DNA from: a virus
IMG/VR virus record: IMGVR_UViG_3300010354_000229
Location: 1-37,868 of that record
Length of the DNA stretch: 37,868 nucleotides
Direction: 5' to 3' (one strand)
Below the pieces are notes generated by a model. That model had not been told where the DNA came from. It was given only the letters and a program-made list of their open reading frames with translations, and did no database searches. Positions 1 through 7,800 of the stretch are shown piece after piece. The number at the start of each line of letters is the position of its first letter. Position 1 is the first letter of the stretch. The position numbers and the translations under genes are program-made.

Positions 1-876
1 ATTATAGAACATCATATAAGGACTGTCTGTTGTTTTTGGATATTGCTGAACTGGTCTTTCCTTATCAAAGAATTCAGGGTATCCATAAAACTCAGCAATT
101 GCCTTTGCTTTTTCTGTTTCAATTATGGTTGCAGTCACACTTTGAGTTCGATCTTTGGTTATTTGGTCATTTTCAACTATAGTATCATTACGAATAAGTG
201 AACCAAAATTCTCTCTACTTGCATTATAACCATATCTACTATTTGATGATTCCGTGTATATGTCTAAGTGTCGTTTGATTGCATCACTTTGTGCAGTTCT
301 GTTGTTGTAGTTATTCGACGCAACACCAGCAACCAAACTGCCAACTTGATTGTTGTGTATTTGATTTATTTCAGGATGATCGTTTTCAAATTTAAACAAA
401 TCTGGATTTTGTTGCATTATCTCAATTTGTCTATCATTTAAATTTGGAAATTGTTTTCTTATGTCTTCACTTGAGGATGCTGAATTAACTGTAGGTGATG
501 CTATTGGTGAACTTACAGTTGTTTTTTTGTCATAACCAGAAGAAGTTGGAGCAGCAGAGATAAAATTACTTGAGATATTTCCTTCTTGATAATTTCCTAT
601 GTAATTTTTTTTTACTTCTGTTGGGTTTGATGTTGTATTTAATATTCCTTCAACTGCTCGTTCAACTTCTCGCTGAATGACATTTTGTGTTATATTAACA
701 TTTACATTCAAATTGTTAGATGATTCTGGATTAGCAACATCAGAAGATTCTGTGCTTTTATTTGTGTTTGGCTGTATCATATCTGCTCTATTATTTGTTT
801 CTGGTATGAAACTTAACATAGAATCAGAGAATAAACCTTTAAGTGCTTCTTCTGTTTGTTGTTTTTTGTCTTCCAT
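1..876 (-). CDS. Low-complexity virion protein, N-terminal 292 residues (partial)
   Basis: The reading frame is open from an ATG at 876 to the left edge, so the C-terminus is missing. A ribosome binding site (GAAGG) lies 4-8 bases upstream, and the start sits two bases after the stop of the gp26 frameshift extension. The visible part is rich in Asn, Ser, Gln and Thr and looks largely disordered: a charged N-terminus (MEDKKQQTEE), a Ser/Asn linker near residues 50-70, a possible amphipathic patch near 70-85, and a more structured part after about residue 150 (DIRKQFPNLNDRQIEIMQQN). No signal peptide, membrane segment or enzyme motif is seen. I do not recognise the family. Its place directly after a frameshifted gp26-type assembly factor is where many tail operons keep the tape measure, and where T4 has hub genes 27-29, so a hub or tape-measure role is possible but not shown. 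Confidence 0.8.
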   Translation of the reverse strand, partial: MEDKKQQTEEALKGLFSDSMLSFIPETNNRADMIQPNTNKSTESSDVANPESSNNLNVNVNITQNVIQREVERAVEGILNTTSNPTEVKKNYIGNYQEGNISSNFISAAPTSSGYDKKTTVSSPIASPTVNSASSSEDIRKQFPNLNDRQIEIMQQNPDLFKFENDHPEINQIHNNQVGSLVAGVASNNYNNRTAQSDAIKRHLDIYTESSNSRYGYNASRENFGSLIRNDTIVENDQITKDRTQSVTATIIETEKAKAIAEFYGYPEFFDKERPVQQYPKTTDSPYMMFYN

Positions 877-877
877 T

Positions 878-1093
878 TTACCTTCTCATTCTGCTTTGGC
901 GACTGACTTCTTCTTGATTTCTTTCTAGTTCTTGCTTCTCAATATACTGCCCTAGTCGGTCTACATAAAGATCTCTTTCCCAAGGAATCATTTCGTTTAT
1001 TTCTGTCAAGCTTAGTTTGTGTATATACATCAAACTAAAATTTAACTCATATAACGAAAAGAGATTTATGTAGCTAAGGCTTAGCGAAAAAAA
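878..1093 (-). CDS. C-terminal frameshift extension of gp26 (gp51-like), -1 frame
   Basis: This frame opens immediately after a TGA (1096-1094) exactly at the slippery T TTT TTT heptamer and runs to TAA at 880-878. It has no credible start of its own: the first ATG is 21 codons in and lacks a Shine-Dalgarno sequence. A -1 slip at 1093-1087 would add 69 residues to gp26 residue 237, giving a 306-residue fusion. The extension is clearly coding-like and ends in a charged helix after the motif INEMIPWERDLYVDRL. Tail assembly chaperones of many phages (lambda G/GT, P2 E/E+E') are made this way, P2 using a T7 slippery run. In T4, gene 51 lies next to gene 26 and acts in hub assembly, so this may be the gp51 equivalent. 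The coordinates given are those of the open frame, not of an independent gene. Confidence 0.75.
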   Translation of the reverse strand, partial: FFSLSLSYINLFSLYELNFSLMYIHKLSLTEINEMIPWERDLYVDRLGQYIEKQELERNQEEVSRQSRMRR

Positions 1094-1797
1094 TCACGAA
1101 TCCCCTTGAATGTTATCTTTCGTTGTGTACCATCAGATGTTATATAAGGAACACTGTGTTCTATCTTTGGAATTTTTACAAAAAAGTTCAATATAAGTTG
1201 ATACTGTTGTTTTGTTAGACTGTCTATGAATTCCTTCAAAGTCTGTTTATTTAAATCTGTGATGAGTTCTGTTTTGGTCTGAACAGATTCAATTGAACTT
1301 AACACCATGTCAAATAAATCAATATTGCCGTCATTGTTTTGAACAGCATTCTCAATCAAATATTCAAAGGATGGGTATTTCATATTGACAATCAATTCAT
1401 CTGATATTTTAATATTTTTATTGTTCTCTTCGACTTTAACTTCTATATGTGGAATGAATACATCCACTTTAATTTTTTCTTTTGTTTCTGGACAGACAAA
1501 AGACACATTAATAACTTCCGACACTGATTTTTCTCTTATCTTAAGAAACATATACTCAACATCAAAAATTGGCAGTTTCTTTGAGTTAATTTTAATTGCA
1601 TTATCAGAAAAACAATTATCAATTATATCAGTTATTGTTACTAAAAAATCTGAATAATTTCCTGTGTCCTTTGCTACCAAAAGTGCTTTTTCTTCTTTCA
1701 CTGTAAATGGTCTATATGACAAGTTTTTTCCAGTTGACGGTTGTTTTGCTATGTACTTTGGATAAGAACTTTTCAAAGTCGCTATAATATCATTCAT
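1081..1797 (-). CDS. 26: Baseplate hub assembly protein gp26-like
   Basis: Gene of 238 codons starting at ATG 1797, with a strong ribosome binding site (GAGGT) five to six bases upstream and 11 bases after the stop of the gp54-like gene. The N-terminal pattern YRPFTVKEEKALLVA followed by an Ile-rich segment and a Cys (residues about 55-63) is typical of the T4_baseplate (gp26) family; T4 gp26 is about 208 residues. Family members are needed to assemble the central baseplate hub but are not firmly placed in the finished virion. The gene ends in GIRDFFR, whose last codons form a -1 slippery site leading to a 69-residue extension, so two products are likely, as for tail assembly chaperones. Assignment to the gp26 family is from sequence pattern and synteny. 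Confidence 0.75.
   Translation of the reverse strand: MNDIIATLKSSYPKYIAKQPSTGKNLSYRPFTVKEEKALLVAKDTGNYSDFLVTITDIIDNCFSDNAIKINSKKLPIFDVEYMFLKIREKSVSEVINVSFVCPETKEKIKVDVFIPHIEVKVEENNKNIKISDELIVNMKYPSFEYLIENAVQNNDGNIDLFDMVLSSIESVQTKTELITDLNKQTLKEFIDSLTKQQYQLILNFFVKIPKIEHSVPYITSDGTQRKITFKGIRDFFR
1087..1093 (-). promoter_or_regulatory. Programmed -1 frameshift site, T TTT TTT
   Basis: On the minus strand gp26 ends GAT TTT TTT CGC TAA, so the seven Ts sit in the correct X XXY YYZ phase for a -1 slip. An SD-like AAGGGG (1107-1102) lies eight bases upstream, as in the dnaX type of bacterial frameshift site. GCTAA-GCC-TTAGC (1085-1073) can form a short hairpin two bases downstream and includes the gp26 stop. 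The three elements are seen directly; their use is inferred. Confidence 0.75.
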
Positions 1798-1808
1798 ACT
1801 TTACCTCA

Positions 1809-2540
1809 TTAATAAGTTATCAAATTTGCAAATTTAAAGAATACTTTAAAGGGAGAATACCCAGTCTCTACTGATGTTAAATTCACTTGTGCTATTTGCG
1901 AAACATAAGCTTCCTCAAACATAATGGTTGATCTTGCTACAGGAGTATCATATTGTTCATTTAGTAGTTGTATGGTGAGTGTATCGTAATAGATTTCATC
2001 CATATAATTTGTTGCACCACCACTACCTTTTACAAATCCTTCAACATTGTTTGTGACTGGATCTGTAACGGATGTTAAAAATTCCGTGATTACACCGCCA
2101 GCAGCGACAAATGGATCGCCTGCAGCACTCGTAGGTGGTCCAACTTGCTCTACAGCTGAAGGAGAAACGCCATTTTGAGCAGCAAACTCCGTTAAATCTT
2201 GACCTTGACCTTGTTGACTACTACTAGTATTGTTTCCTCCTCGTACTGATGTAATCAATCCACTCCACCAACTTATCATGTTTTTATAATTTGAGTTGCC
2301 AACTATAAATGTGACTTCTACATCAGTAAATGTTTTTCTGAATGGAATTTTTCTTTGAATGCTCCAAATTGAATGGTCTATAAAATCATAACCTAAACCT
2401 GGTAATGTTATATTATATGGATATAGCAAATCACCTGAGATTGGTGGATAAAGCATAGCGTACCTGTTGGTTTGTTGAATACCTTGACCTAGAATGTTTG
2501 CTCTTGCTTGTGTAATTGATCCTGGGATCGGAAGTTTCAT
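1809..2540 (-). CDS. 54: Tail-tube-fold baseplate protein, gp54-like
   Basis: 243 residues. The N-terminal half has the tube-protein pattern: a start like TNRYAMLYPP, then a hydrophobic LPGLGYDF strand, RKIPFRKTFTDVEVTFI (about 64-80) and a Trp-containing segment ISWWSGLI. The C-terminus (AQVNLTSVETGYSPFKVFFKFAN) is the closing strand seen in T4 gp19, gp48 and gp54. Residues about 95-155 are a Ser/Gln/Gly-rich loop (QGQGQDL). The true tube gene gp19 starts at 37792, so this second tube-like protein, next to gp4 and close to gp48 and gp53, best fits the tube initiator gp54 (320 residues in T4). Its ATG overlaps the TGA of gp4 (ATGA), indicating translational coupling. A tube paralogue with another position in the baseplate is the alternative. 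Confidence 0.55.
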   Translation of the reverse strand: MKLPIPGSITQARANILGQGIQQTNRYAMLYPPISGDLLYPYNITLPGLGYDFIDHSIWSIQRKIPFRKTFTDVEVTFIVGNSNYKNMISWWSGLITSVRGGNNTSSSQQGQGQDLTEFAAQNGVSPSAVEQVGPPTSAAGDPFVAAGGVITEFLTSVTDPVTNNVEGFVKGSGGATNYMDEIYYDTLTIQLLNEQYDTPVARSTIMFEEAYVSQIAQVNLTSVETGYSPFKVFFKFANLITY

Positions 2541-2968
2541 TTAAATAGTTCCTTTTCTGTTAGTATCACAAATTCCCAATTATTATCTTCACACAATTTT
2601 TTTGCCGCTTTCCACTTAGCAGTATTTATAGAATAAGTTAGGGTTTCTTGCAACATTCCTCTTTTTGACTTTTTTTGTTTTGGTGGTTGTGTTTGTTTAT
2701 ATGGTTTTATTTCCACTACTATGGTTTTTACCTTTCCATCTTTTCCTTTTTTCTCTACTATAAAATCTGGGTGGTAGATGTGTACATCATTATCTTTGGG
2801 GGACAGGTATGGTATTTTTAAAGTTTCAAACGACCAACGTAAAACATTTATGTTTTCATCTAAATACTTACAAAATTTTCTCTCCCATAGAGATCTACAA
2901 ACTATTTTTGTAGAATCGCCTATATATTTAATAGGATTTTTAGGTAAAAATTTAGTTTTGTAGGGCAT
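2537..2968 (-). CDS. 4: Head completion protein gp4 (PD-(D/E)XK nuclease-like)
   Basis: 143 residues, close to the usual T4 gp4/50/65 length. The family is required to finish packaged heads so that tails can join, and it carries a TnsA-like restriction-endonuclease fold. Visible motifs: NPIKYIGDS (11-19), RSLWERKFCKYLD (25-37) with Glu29, YHPDF (65-69) with Asp68, and VVEIKP (84-89) with Glu86-x-Lys88; together they make a complete PD-(D/E)XK set. The C-terminus has the conserved N-x-AKWKAAKKLCEDN helix and the ILTEKEL end. In T4 gene 4 is also next to gene 53. The ATG at 2968 has no Shine-Dalgarno; a TATAAATA box lies only six bases upstream, suggesting a nearly leaderless late transcript. 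Confidence 0.9.
   Translation of the reverse strand: MPYKTKFLPKNPIKYIGDSTKIVCRSLWERKFCKYLDENINVLRWSFETLKIPYLSPKDNDVHIYHPDFIVEKKGKDGKVKTIVVEIKPYKQTQPPKQKKSKRGMLQETLTYSINTAKWKAAKKLCEDNNWEFVILTEKELFK
2623..2630 (-). promoter_or_regulatory. Possible internal late promoter TATAAATA inside gp4
   Basis: A second perfect TATAAATA on the minus strand lies inside gp4, about 83 bases before the ATG of the gp54-like gene. It could give a separate late transcript for gp54-gp26. In AT-rich coding DNA such an octamer can occur by chance, so this is tentative. Confidence 0.25.
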
Positions 2969-2974
2969 ACAAAA

Positions 2975-2982
2975 TATTTATA
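2975..2982 (-). promoter_or_regulatory. T4-type late promoter box TATAAATA before gp4
   Basis: A perfect TATAAATA, the T4 late -10 consensus read by the gp55-type sigma, lies on the minus strand in the 27-base gap between gp4 and gp48. The expected start would fall at or within a base or two of the gp4 ATG. The same gap holds AAGGA (2983-2986 region), the ribosome binding site of gp48 on the plus strand. Confidence 0.55.
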
Positions 2983-2995
2983 AGGAAAACACCAT

Positions 2996-3934
2996 ATGGG
3001 TTTTTTTGAAACAGGAGTACCAAATTTTACTGGTCTTTTAGAAGGAACTGACACTTTGATCTTTCCTGCTGAAAGCAGCATTCAAAAAGAAATACCTCTT
3101 TATTTAAGATTAGTATGCACTGAATATTCTATGAATGGAATAGCAAGATCTGGAATAAAATCAATAGGTGCTCAAAAGGCAAATATTTATGTTCCTGTTC
3201 CATCCAAACTTGTAACTCAAACAGCAATGAGATATAAACAAGAGGCAAATGAAGAATATATGAATCTTGCTCAACAAAAAGAATTTGAAAAGAATTTTCC
3301 AGTAAAGGTTGAAGGATTCATGACAGGATTAATGAATCCCCTAACAAGAGTTCTTCCTCCACAAGTTGCAGGAGCTGCAGGAGATTTAGGTAGAAATTTG
3401 GCAAGATCATTCAGTTCAATGATTGATACAGATTTTACTGAAACTATACTTCAATCTGGTTCAAAACGAAGTTTTACTATTTCTTTATACATGCCATGTT
3501 TAAATCAAGCTGACTCTTTAGCAGCTGCTAAAATTACAAGAGCATTTGAAGCTCTTGCATTACCATCAATGATTGGAGCTGGAGTTTCTGCTGTTGGTGG
3601 TGTTCAAATGCATTTTCACCCCCCGATGTGGTTTTTTGGAATAGGATCATTAAAATCAGTCAGATCTGATATTGATTGGACAAGTCAACCGCAAGCGTCA
3701 GTTTTAACAAATGTCGCTGTTTCAAGAACAGCGATTGATGCTTCTTCATTTACTGCTCTTGACGGAAATATTAAACCAGCAGCATACAGCGTCACTTTAA
3801 ATTTTCAAGAAATTGAGACTGCGTTTAGAATTCCAACTCCAGGACAAGCAACCTCATTTGGTATTAAAAATAGATCTGGTGCTGTATCTACTAGTGCAGG
3901 AGCAGCATTAGGACTTATAAGCGCACTTGGGTAA
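2996..3934 (+). CDS. 48: Baseplate tail-tube cap gp48-like
   Basis: 312 residues (T4 gp48 is 364). gp48 sits on the hub and, with gp54, starts tube polymerisation. Recognisable features: a start with FPAESSIQKEIPLYLRLVC (about 22-41); a Lys/Glu-rich helix near 80-100; a Gly/Ala-rich middle (AGAAGDLGRNLARSF); and the C-terminal tube-like part with WFFGIGSLKSVRSD, VLTNVAVSRTAID and YSVTLNFQEIETAFRIP, the family's closing strands. Start ATG 2996 has AAGGA seven to eight bases upstream. It is the first plus-strand gene and diverges from gp4; gp53 follows 13 bases later, as in related aquatic phages. Confidence 0.75.
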   Translation: MGFFETGVPNFTGLLEGTDTLIFPAESSIQKEIPLYLRLVCTEYSMNGIARSGIKSIGAQKANIYVPVPSKLVTQTAMRYKQEANEEYMNLAQQKEFEKNFPVKVEGFMTGLMNPLTRVLPPQVAGAAGDLGRNLARSFSSMIDTDFTETILQSGSKRSFTISLYMPCLNQADSLAAAKITRAFEALALPSMIGAGVSAVGGVQMHFHPPMWFFGIGSLKSVRSDIDWTSQPQASVLTNVAVSRTAIDASSFTALDGNIKPAAYSVTLNFQEIETAFRIPTPGQATSFGIKNRSGAVSTSAGAALGLISALG

Positions 3935-3947
3935 GAAAAGGAAATAA

Positions 3948-4895
3948 ATGTATTTTAATAAATTTTCAACTATAGAATATACAATAGGAAGTAGAAATTA
4001 TCAATTATTGGATATTTTTACAAAAGTTTCTATTCTTGGAGATTACACAACATCAAATGCCTTTGACCAATATGTTATACAAGAAGGAGAAACACCAGAT
4101 GATGTTGCTACTTTAGTTTACGGGGATCCAAATCTAAGTTGGTTGATTTTGCTTACAAATAACATTTACAGTGAGGACGAATGGTACTCTGGTGATTCTG
4201 CCTTTGCGACTTTATTGGATAAAAAATATGGTGGTGAAGCATATTATATAACAAATCTTCCAGATCTAAAAGAAGGCGATGTCATGGTTAAAGTCCTAAC
4301 AACCAGTGGACAGACTGTTTCATCTATCGATGAAACAAAGTATAGAATTATATCTGGATTTGATAAAACTTTTAGATCAGTTTGGGGCAAAGGTGGTGCT
4401 GGTACTTTTTCAGCGGGAGATACCGTCATGTTTGGTAGAAGAAATACCCAAACTGGTGCAGTAGATATACTTAATTTTGTAAGCAGTTCAGATATAACTT
4501 TGAATACTCAACATACAACTGTTAATTTTATAGAAGAAAAGAAAAACAGTCCATACTATTTATTGCAATATACAAATGATGTTGTGGTTCCTCCAAATGT
4601 GGTGTTTTCTGGTGGTGAGATACAAAGCACATATGTTCCATCTAATACAATTTTTACAGATCCATTGTCAACTGAAACAAATTTTGCAAATACTTTATTA
4701 TATTATTATATGACCAATTCGGGTGTTGTTCCTGGAATACAAAAATTTAGTTACTACACCAAAGAATTGAATAAATATCGGGAGAGGCAAATAATTTCAG
4801 TAATTAAGAGATATCTACTTCCTGATATTGTCTCTACAATACAAAATCTAGTCAAAACTAAGGAAATAGGAAGAAGGGTTGCTCTTGGATTATAA
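3948..4895 (+). CDS. 53: Baseplate wedge protein gp53
   Basis: 315 residues. gp53 is the wedge subunit that clamps neighbouring wedges together around the hub. The N-terminal half carries the family signature: FNKFSTIEYTI, then the LysM-like segment YVIQEGETPDDVATLVYGD followed by PNLSWLILLTNNI (about 42-73) and the acidic DEWY motif. T4 gp53 is only 196 residues; here an extra beta-rich region of about 100 residues (about 95-200) precedes a C-terminal helical part (LNKYRERQIISVIKRYLLPDI). The ribosome binding site AAAGGAAA is well placed before ATG 3948, and the stop is two bases before the giant hub gene. Confidence 0.85.
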   Translation: MYFNKFSTIEYTIGSRNYQLLDIFTKVSILGDYTTSNAFDQYVIQEGETPDDVATLVYGDPNLSWLILLTNNIYSEDEWYSGDSAFATLLDKKYGGEAYYITNLPDLKEGDVMVKVLTTSGQTVSSIDETKYRIISGFDKTFRSVWGKGGAGTFSAGDTVMFGRRNTQTGAVDILNFVSSSDITLNTQHTTVNFIEEKKNSPYYLLQYTNDVVVPPNVVFSGGEIQSTYVPSNTIFTDPLSTETNFANTLLYYYMTNSGVVPGIQKFSYYTKELNKYRERQIISVIKRYLLPDIVSTIQNLVKTKEIGRRVALGL

Positions 4896-4897
4896 TC

Positions 4898-7800
4898 ATG
4901 GATACTCAATTATTTAATAAAATTGCAAATAAATCTGTAGGTGACGCAAGTAAAAATATCTACAAGAGCATACTTGAAAGTAAAATACAGTTATTGTCTA
5001 TTGAAAAAGTAGACAAAGATGGAAATATAATTAAATTTGATCTAGTTCCATGGACTAAGCAAACTCAATTTAAACAAGGTAATCCTTTCATTCGAATGCA
5101 ATATGTGGAGTCTATTGAATCTACATTTATGTACGGATCGCTGTACCTTTATGATTATTTAAATTGGGGTGATGAATTTGTTTTGAATGGAACTGAAAAA
5201 ATTATTCTTGGATGTACTGAAAGTATTACATCTGGTGATTTTGCCGAAAACACAACTAAAGATACACCACAAGTTTGCGTATTGAATGAATTTAAAGTCT
5301 TCAGTGTTAAAAAAATAACAGACGATTCCAAAATTGACATTTACATGAATAAGGCAGAACCTTCTTCTATTTGGAAGATAGATTTTACCAGCGAAGATCT
5401 AATATTTAAAAACTACAACGAATCATTTTTAGAAGAGTTTCAAGACTTTGTTGGTTATATTGCTGTTGATTCAAATGAACAAACAGATGAAAATTCTCCA
5501 AAAGGTCTAGTTAACGAAATATTTACAAAATTTGATATATTAGGTGATATTGAAGCAACAAAAAATGGTGTTTGGTTAAAATACAATAGTTTATCATGGC
5601 CCTGGATGAAACAAAGAGGGCAGATGAGGGTTCTGCAATTATTAAACCATCTTACAAATTATGCACAATCAAAAGAAAATCCAAATGCCGTAAATTATTT
5701 CTTCTGGAGAGATCGATATGGTTGGAATTTTAAGAGTATTGATAAATTACTCAGAGATCAACCAAAAGCAGTTGACGGATTCTTAGTTACTTTTAAAAAT
5801 GACAATCCAAATAGAATATACAATATTGAACTTACAAAAGAATTTAGTATACCCCAACTATATGAAACTGGTGTTATTCACACAAATTACTACAGAACAG
5901 ATCCAAATTACAATGATCCGTATTTAGACTTTATCGATACAAATTATGGGTTTACATTTTCAACAATAATCTATGACTACAATAAAGATTATGATTCTTG
6001 GTTACATATCAATCCACAAAAATTGCTTAATGAAACTTTTGAGACTGGTGTAACTAATGATATAGGATTAGTCAAACCTTCCACCAAAACAGATGACATG
6101 ATTTATGGTTACATGAGTAAACAAGTGCAAAACACTCCGTTTCCTCAGTGGTGGGATCATTTAGGTAAAACTTATTCTGGTCCTTGGAGTGATATAGCAT
6201 GGCAACCACAATTTGATTTGACTGAGTTGCATATTAAAGAATTCTATACTATTCAAAAGAAAATTCGTGAACCTCTTAAGAAAAAGAGAGATGAATATAA
6301 TCGCAAGAAAAACATCAAACGAAGGTGGGAAACATATCGATGCACAGTTTGTTGTCATCAAGACGGTGCATTAGGTTCCACAGCAGACATTCAATTGTTT
6401 AATAATCCAGGACCAGTAGATGGAGCAACTTATGCTATGTTGTTTGGTCCGACTGGAATGTTTGCTGAATTTAATCAACAATACAAAATTGTTTCTGTTG
6501 GATCTTTTACGGATCAACTAAATTATGATTCTGGGTTGACCATGCTGAATGGTCTTACACAATCTTATGATTTAACAAAACCACCATACAATCAATCAAT
6601 AGGTGATTTTTTTAATCTTTCAGACGATCCAACAAATTATGTAAACGGTGTAATCAATAGAGCAATAAATCAATACCAGATATTAATTGATCGCTTAGAC
6701 GAAAGAACTGCTGATTTAAATAGTTTTCTTGGTAATGTGAAATCATACAAGCAGACTGCTGATAATATTTTCTTTTCTTCGTTAGTTCCAAAAAACTCAG
6801 ATTATAAACGACCAATTGATCTTATCCAAGGTTACAAATACGTCGGAGATGCAATACCAGGCGAAACAATACTTGAATGGCCTATTACAGAATATGAATA
6901 TGGAATGGTTCCATCTACAGCAATACCAAAAGATTTTGGTGTTGGTGTTCCTGTTTTCAGAGATTCATCTCAGCAACAACAAAACAATTCTCCTAGATCA
7001 ATAACTTTTAGAGCTGGTTCAAATACATGTGGTTGGTGCGTTTCTTGTGATTGTTTTAGAGATCCAATCGGTTCTTTTAGCGGAAGCGGAGAATGTACTG
7101 CACAGTGTACTGCTTCTGGTGGCGAATTTGTAACTTCATGTAATTCTGGAGAATTTTTTGTTTCTGCCCCATGCGATTCCACTGGAAATTCTATACTTGA
7201 AGCAGCAACAAATCAACAACTTGCTGCTCAACAATTAATTTGTTCTTCAAATCCAGGATGTCAAGCTGGACCACCAACTAAAGTTGCATGTTTACCTGGT
7301 CCTGGTGGTATAAATTATTGCACAAATGTGTTTGCAACTGATCCAAATGCTCAATGGGATACATTTGCTGAGTGCTATGCATCTGGTTGTAATGAAATGG
7401 GTGAACAATATATTCTTTGTTGTAGACAAGACAACGCTTGTGGATTGTCAACTTTAGACCAGTGTTTGAATGGTGTTAATGGTCGAGTAGTTTCATCATG
7501 TTCTGAATGCACTGGAGATCCTGATGGTGGCGGCAACGGTCCTGTGGGACCACCTGGACCTCCAGGCCCTCCAGGTCCACCTGGTCCCCCAGGACCAACT
7601 GGTCCAACAGGACCAACAGGGCCTACTGGTCCATCTGGATTGCCAACAGAAGAGGATATCGTAGAATTGGATGTTCCTGTTGAATGTTCAAAGGATAAGG
7701 TTGTAAGAGGATACATCCGTCACATTAGTGATGCTGCTGTTTCTGCATATTCTCCAATATATGTTTATGCTGCTCCATATCTCTGGGCAGCACAGGATGC

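Noticed and set aside
677-928. Plus-strand open frame with hydrophobic residues, like a small membrane protein
   Set aside because: It lies opposite the real minus-strand gene, whose codon use and ribosome binding site are good; antisense of Asn/Ser-rich codons gives false Phe/Leu-rich proteins.
7538-7645. CRISPR-like or other non-coding tandem array at the Gly-Pro repeats
   Set aside because: The repeats have a nine-base codon period in a long open frame and no spacers; they are protein-coding collagen-like repeats.
7375-7716. Minus-strand open frame with a Gly-Pro-Val/Gly-Gly collagen-like run
   Set aside because: It is the antisense of the collagen stretch in the giant hub gene: GGN-CCN codons read as Gly-Pro on both strands and contain no stops. 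No ribosome binding site, and it lies wholly inside a real gene.
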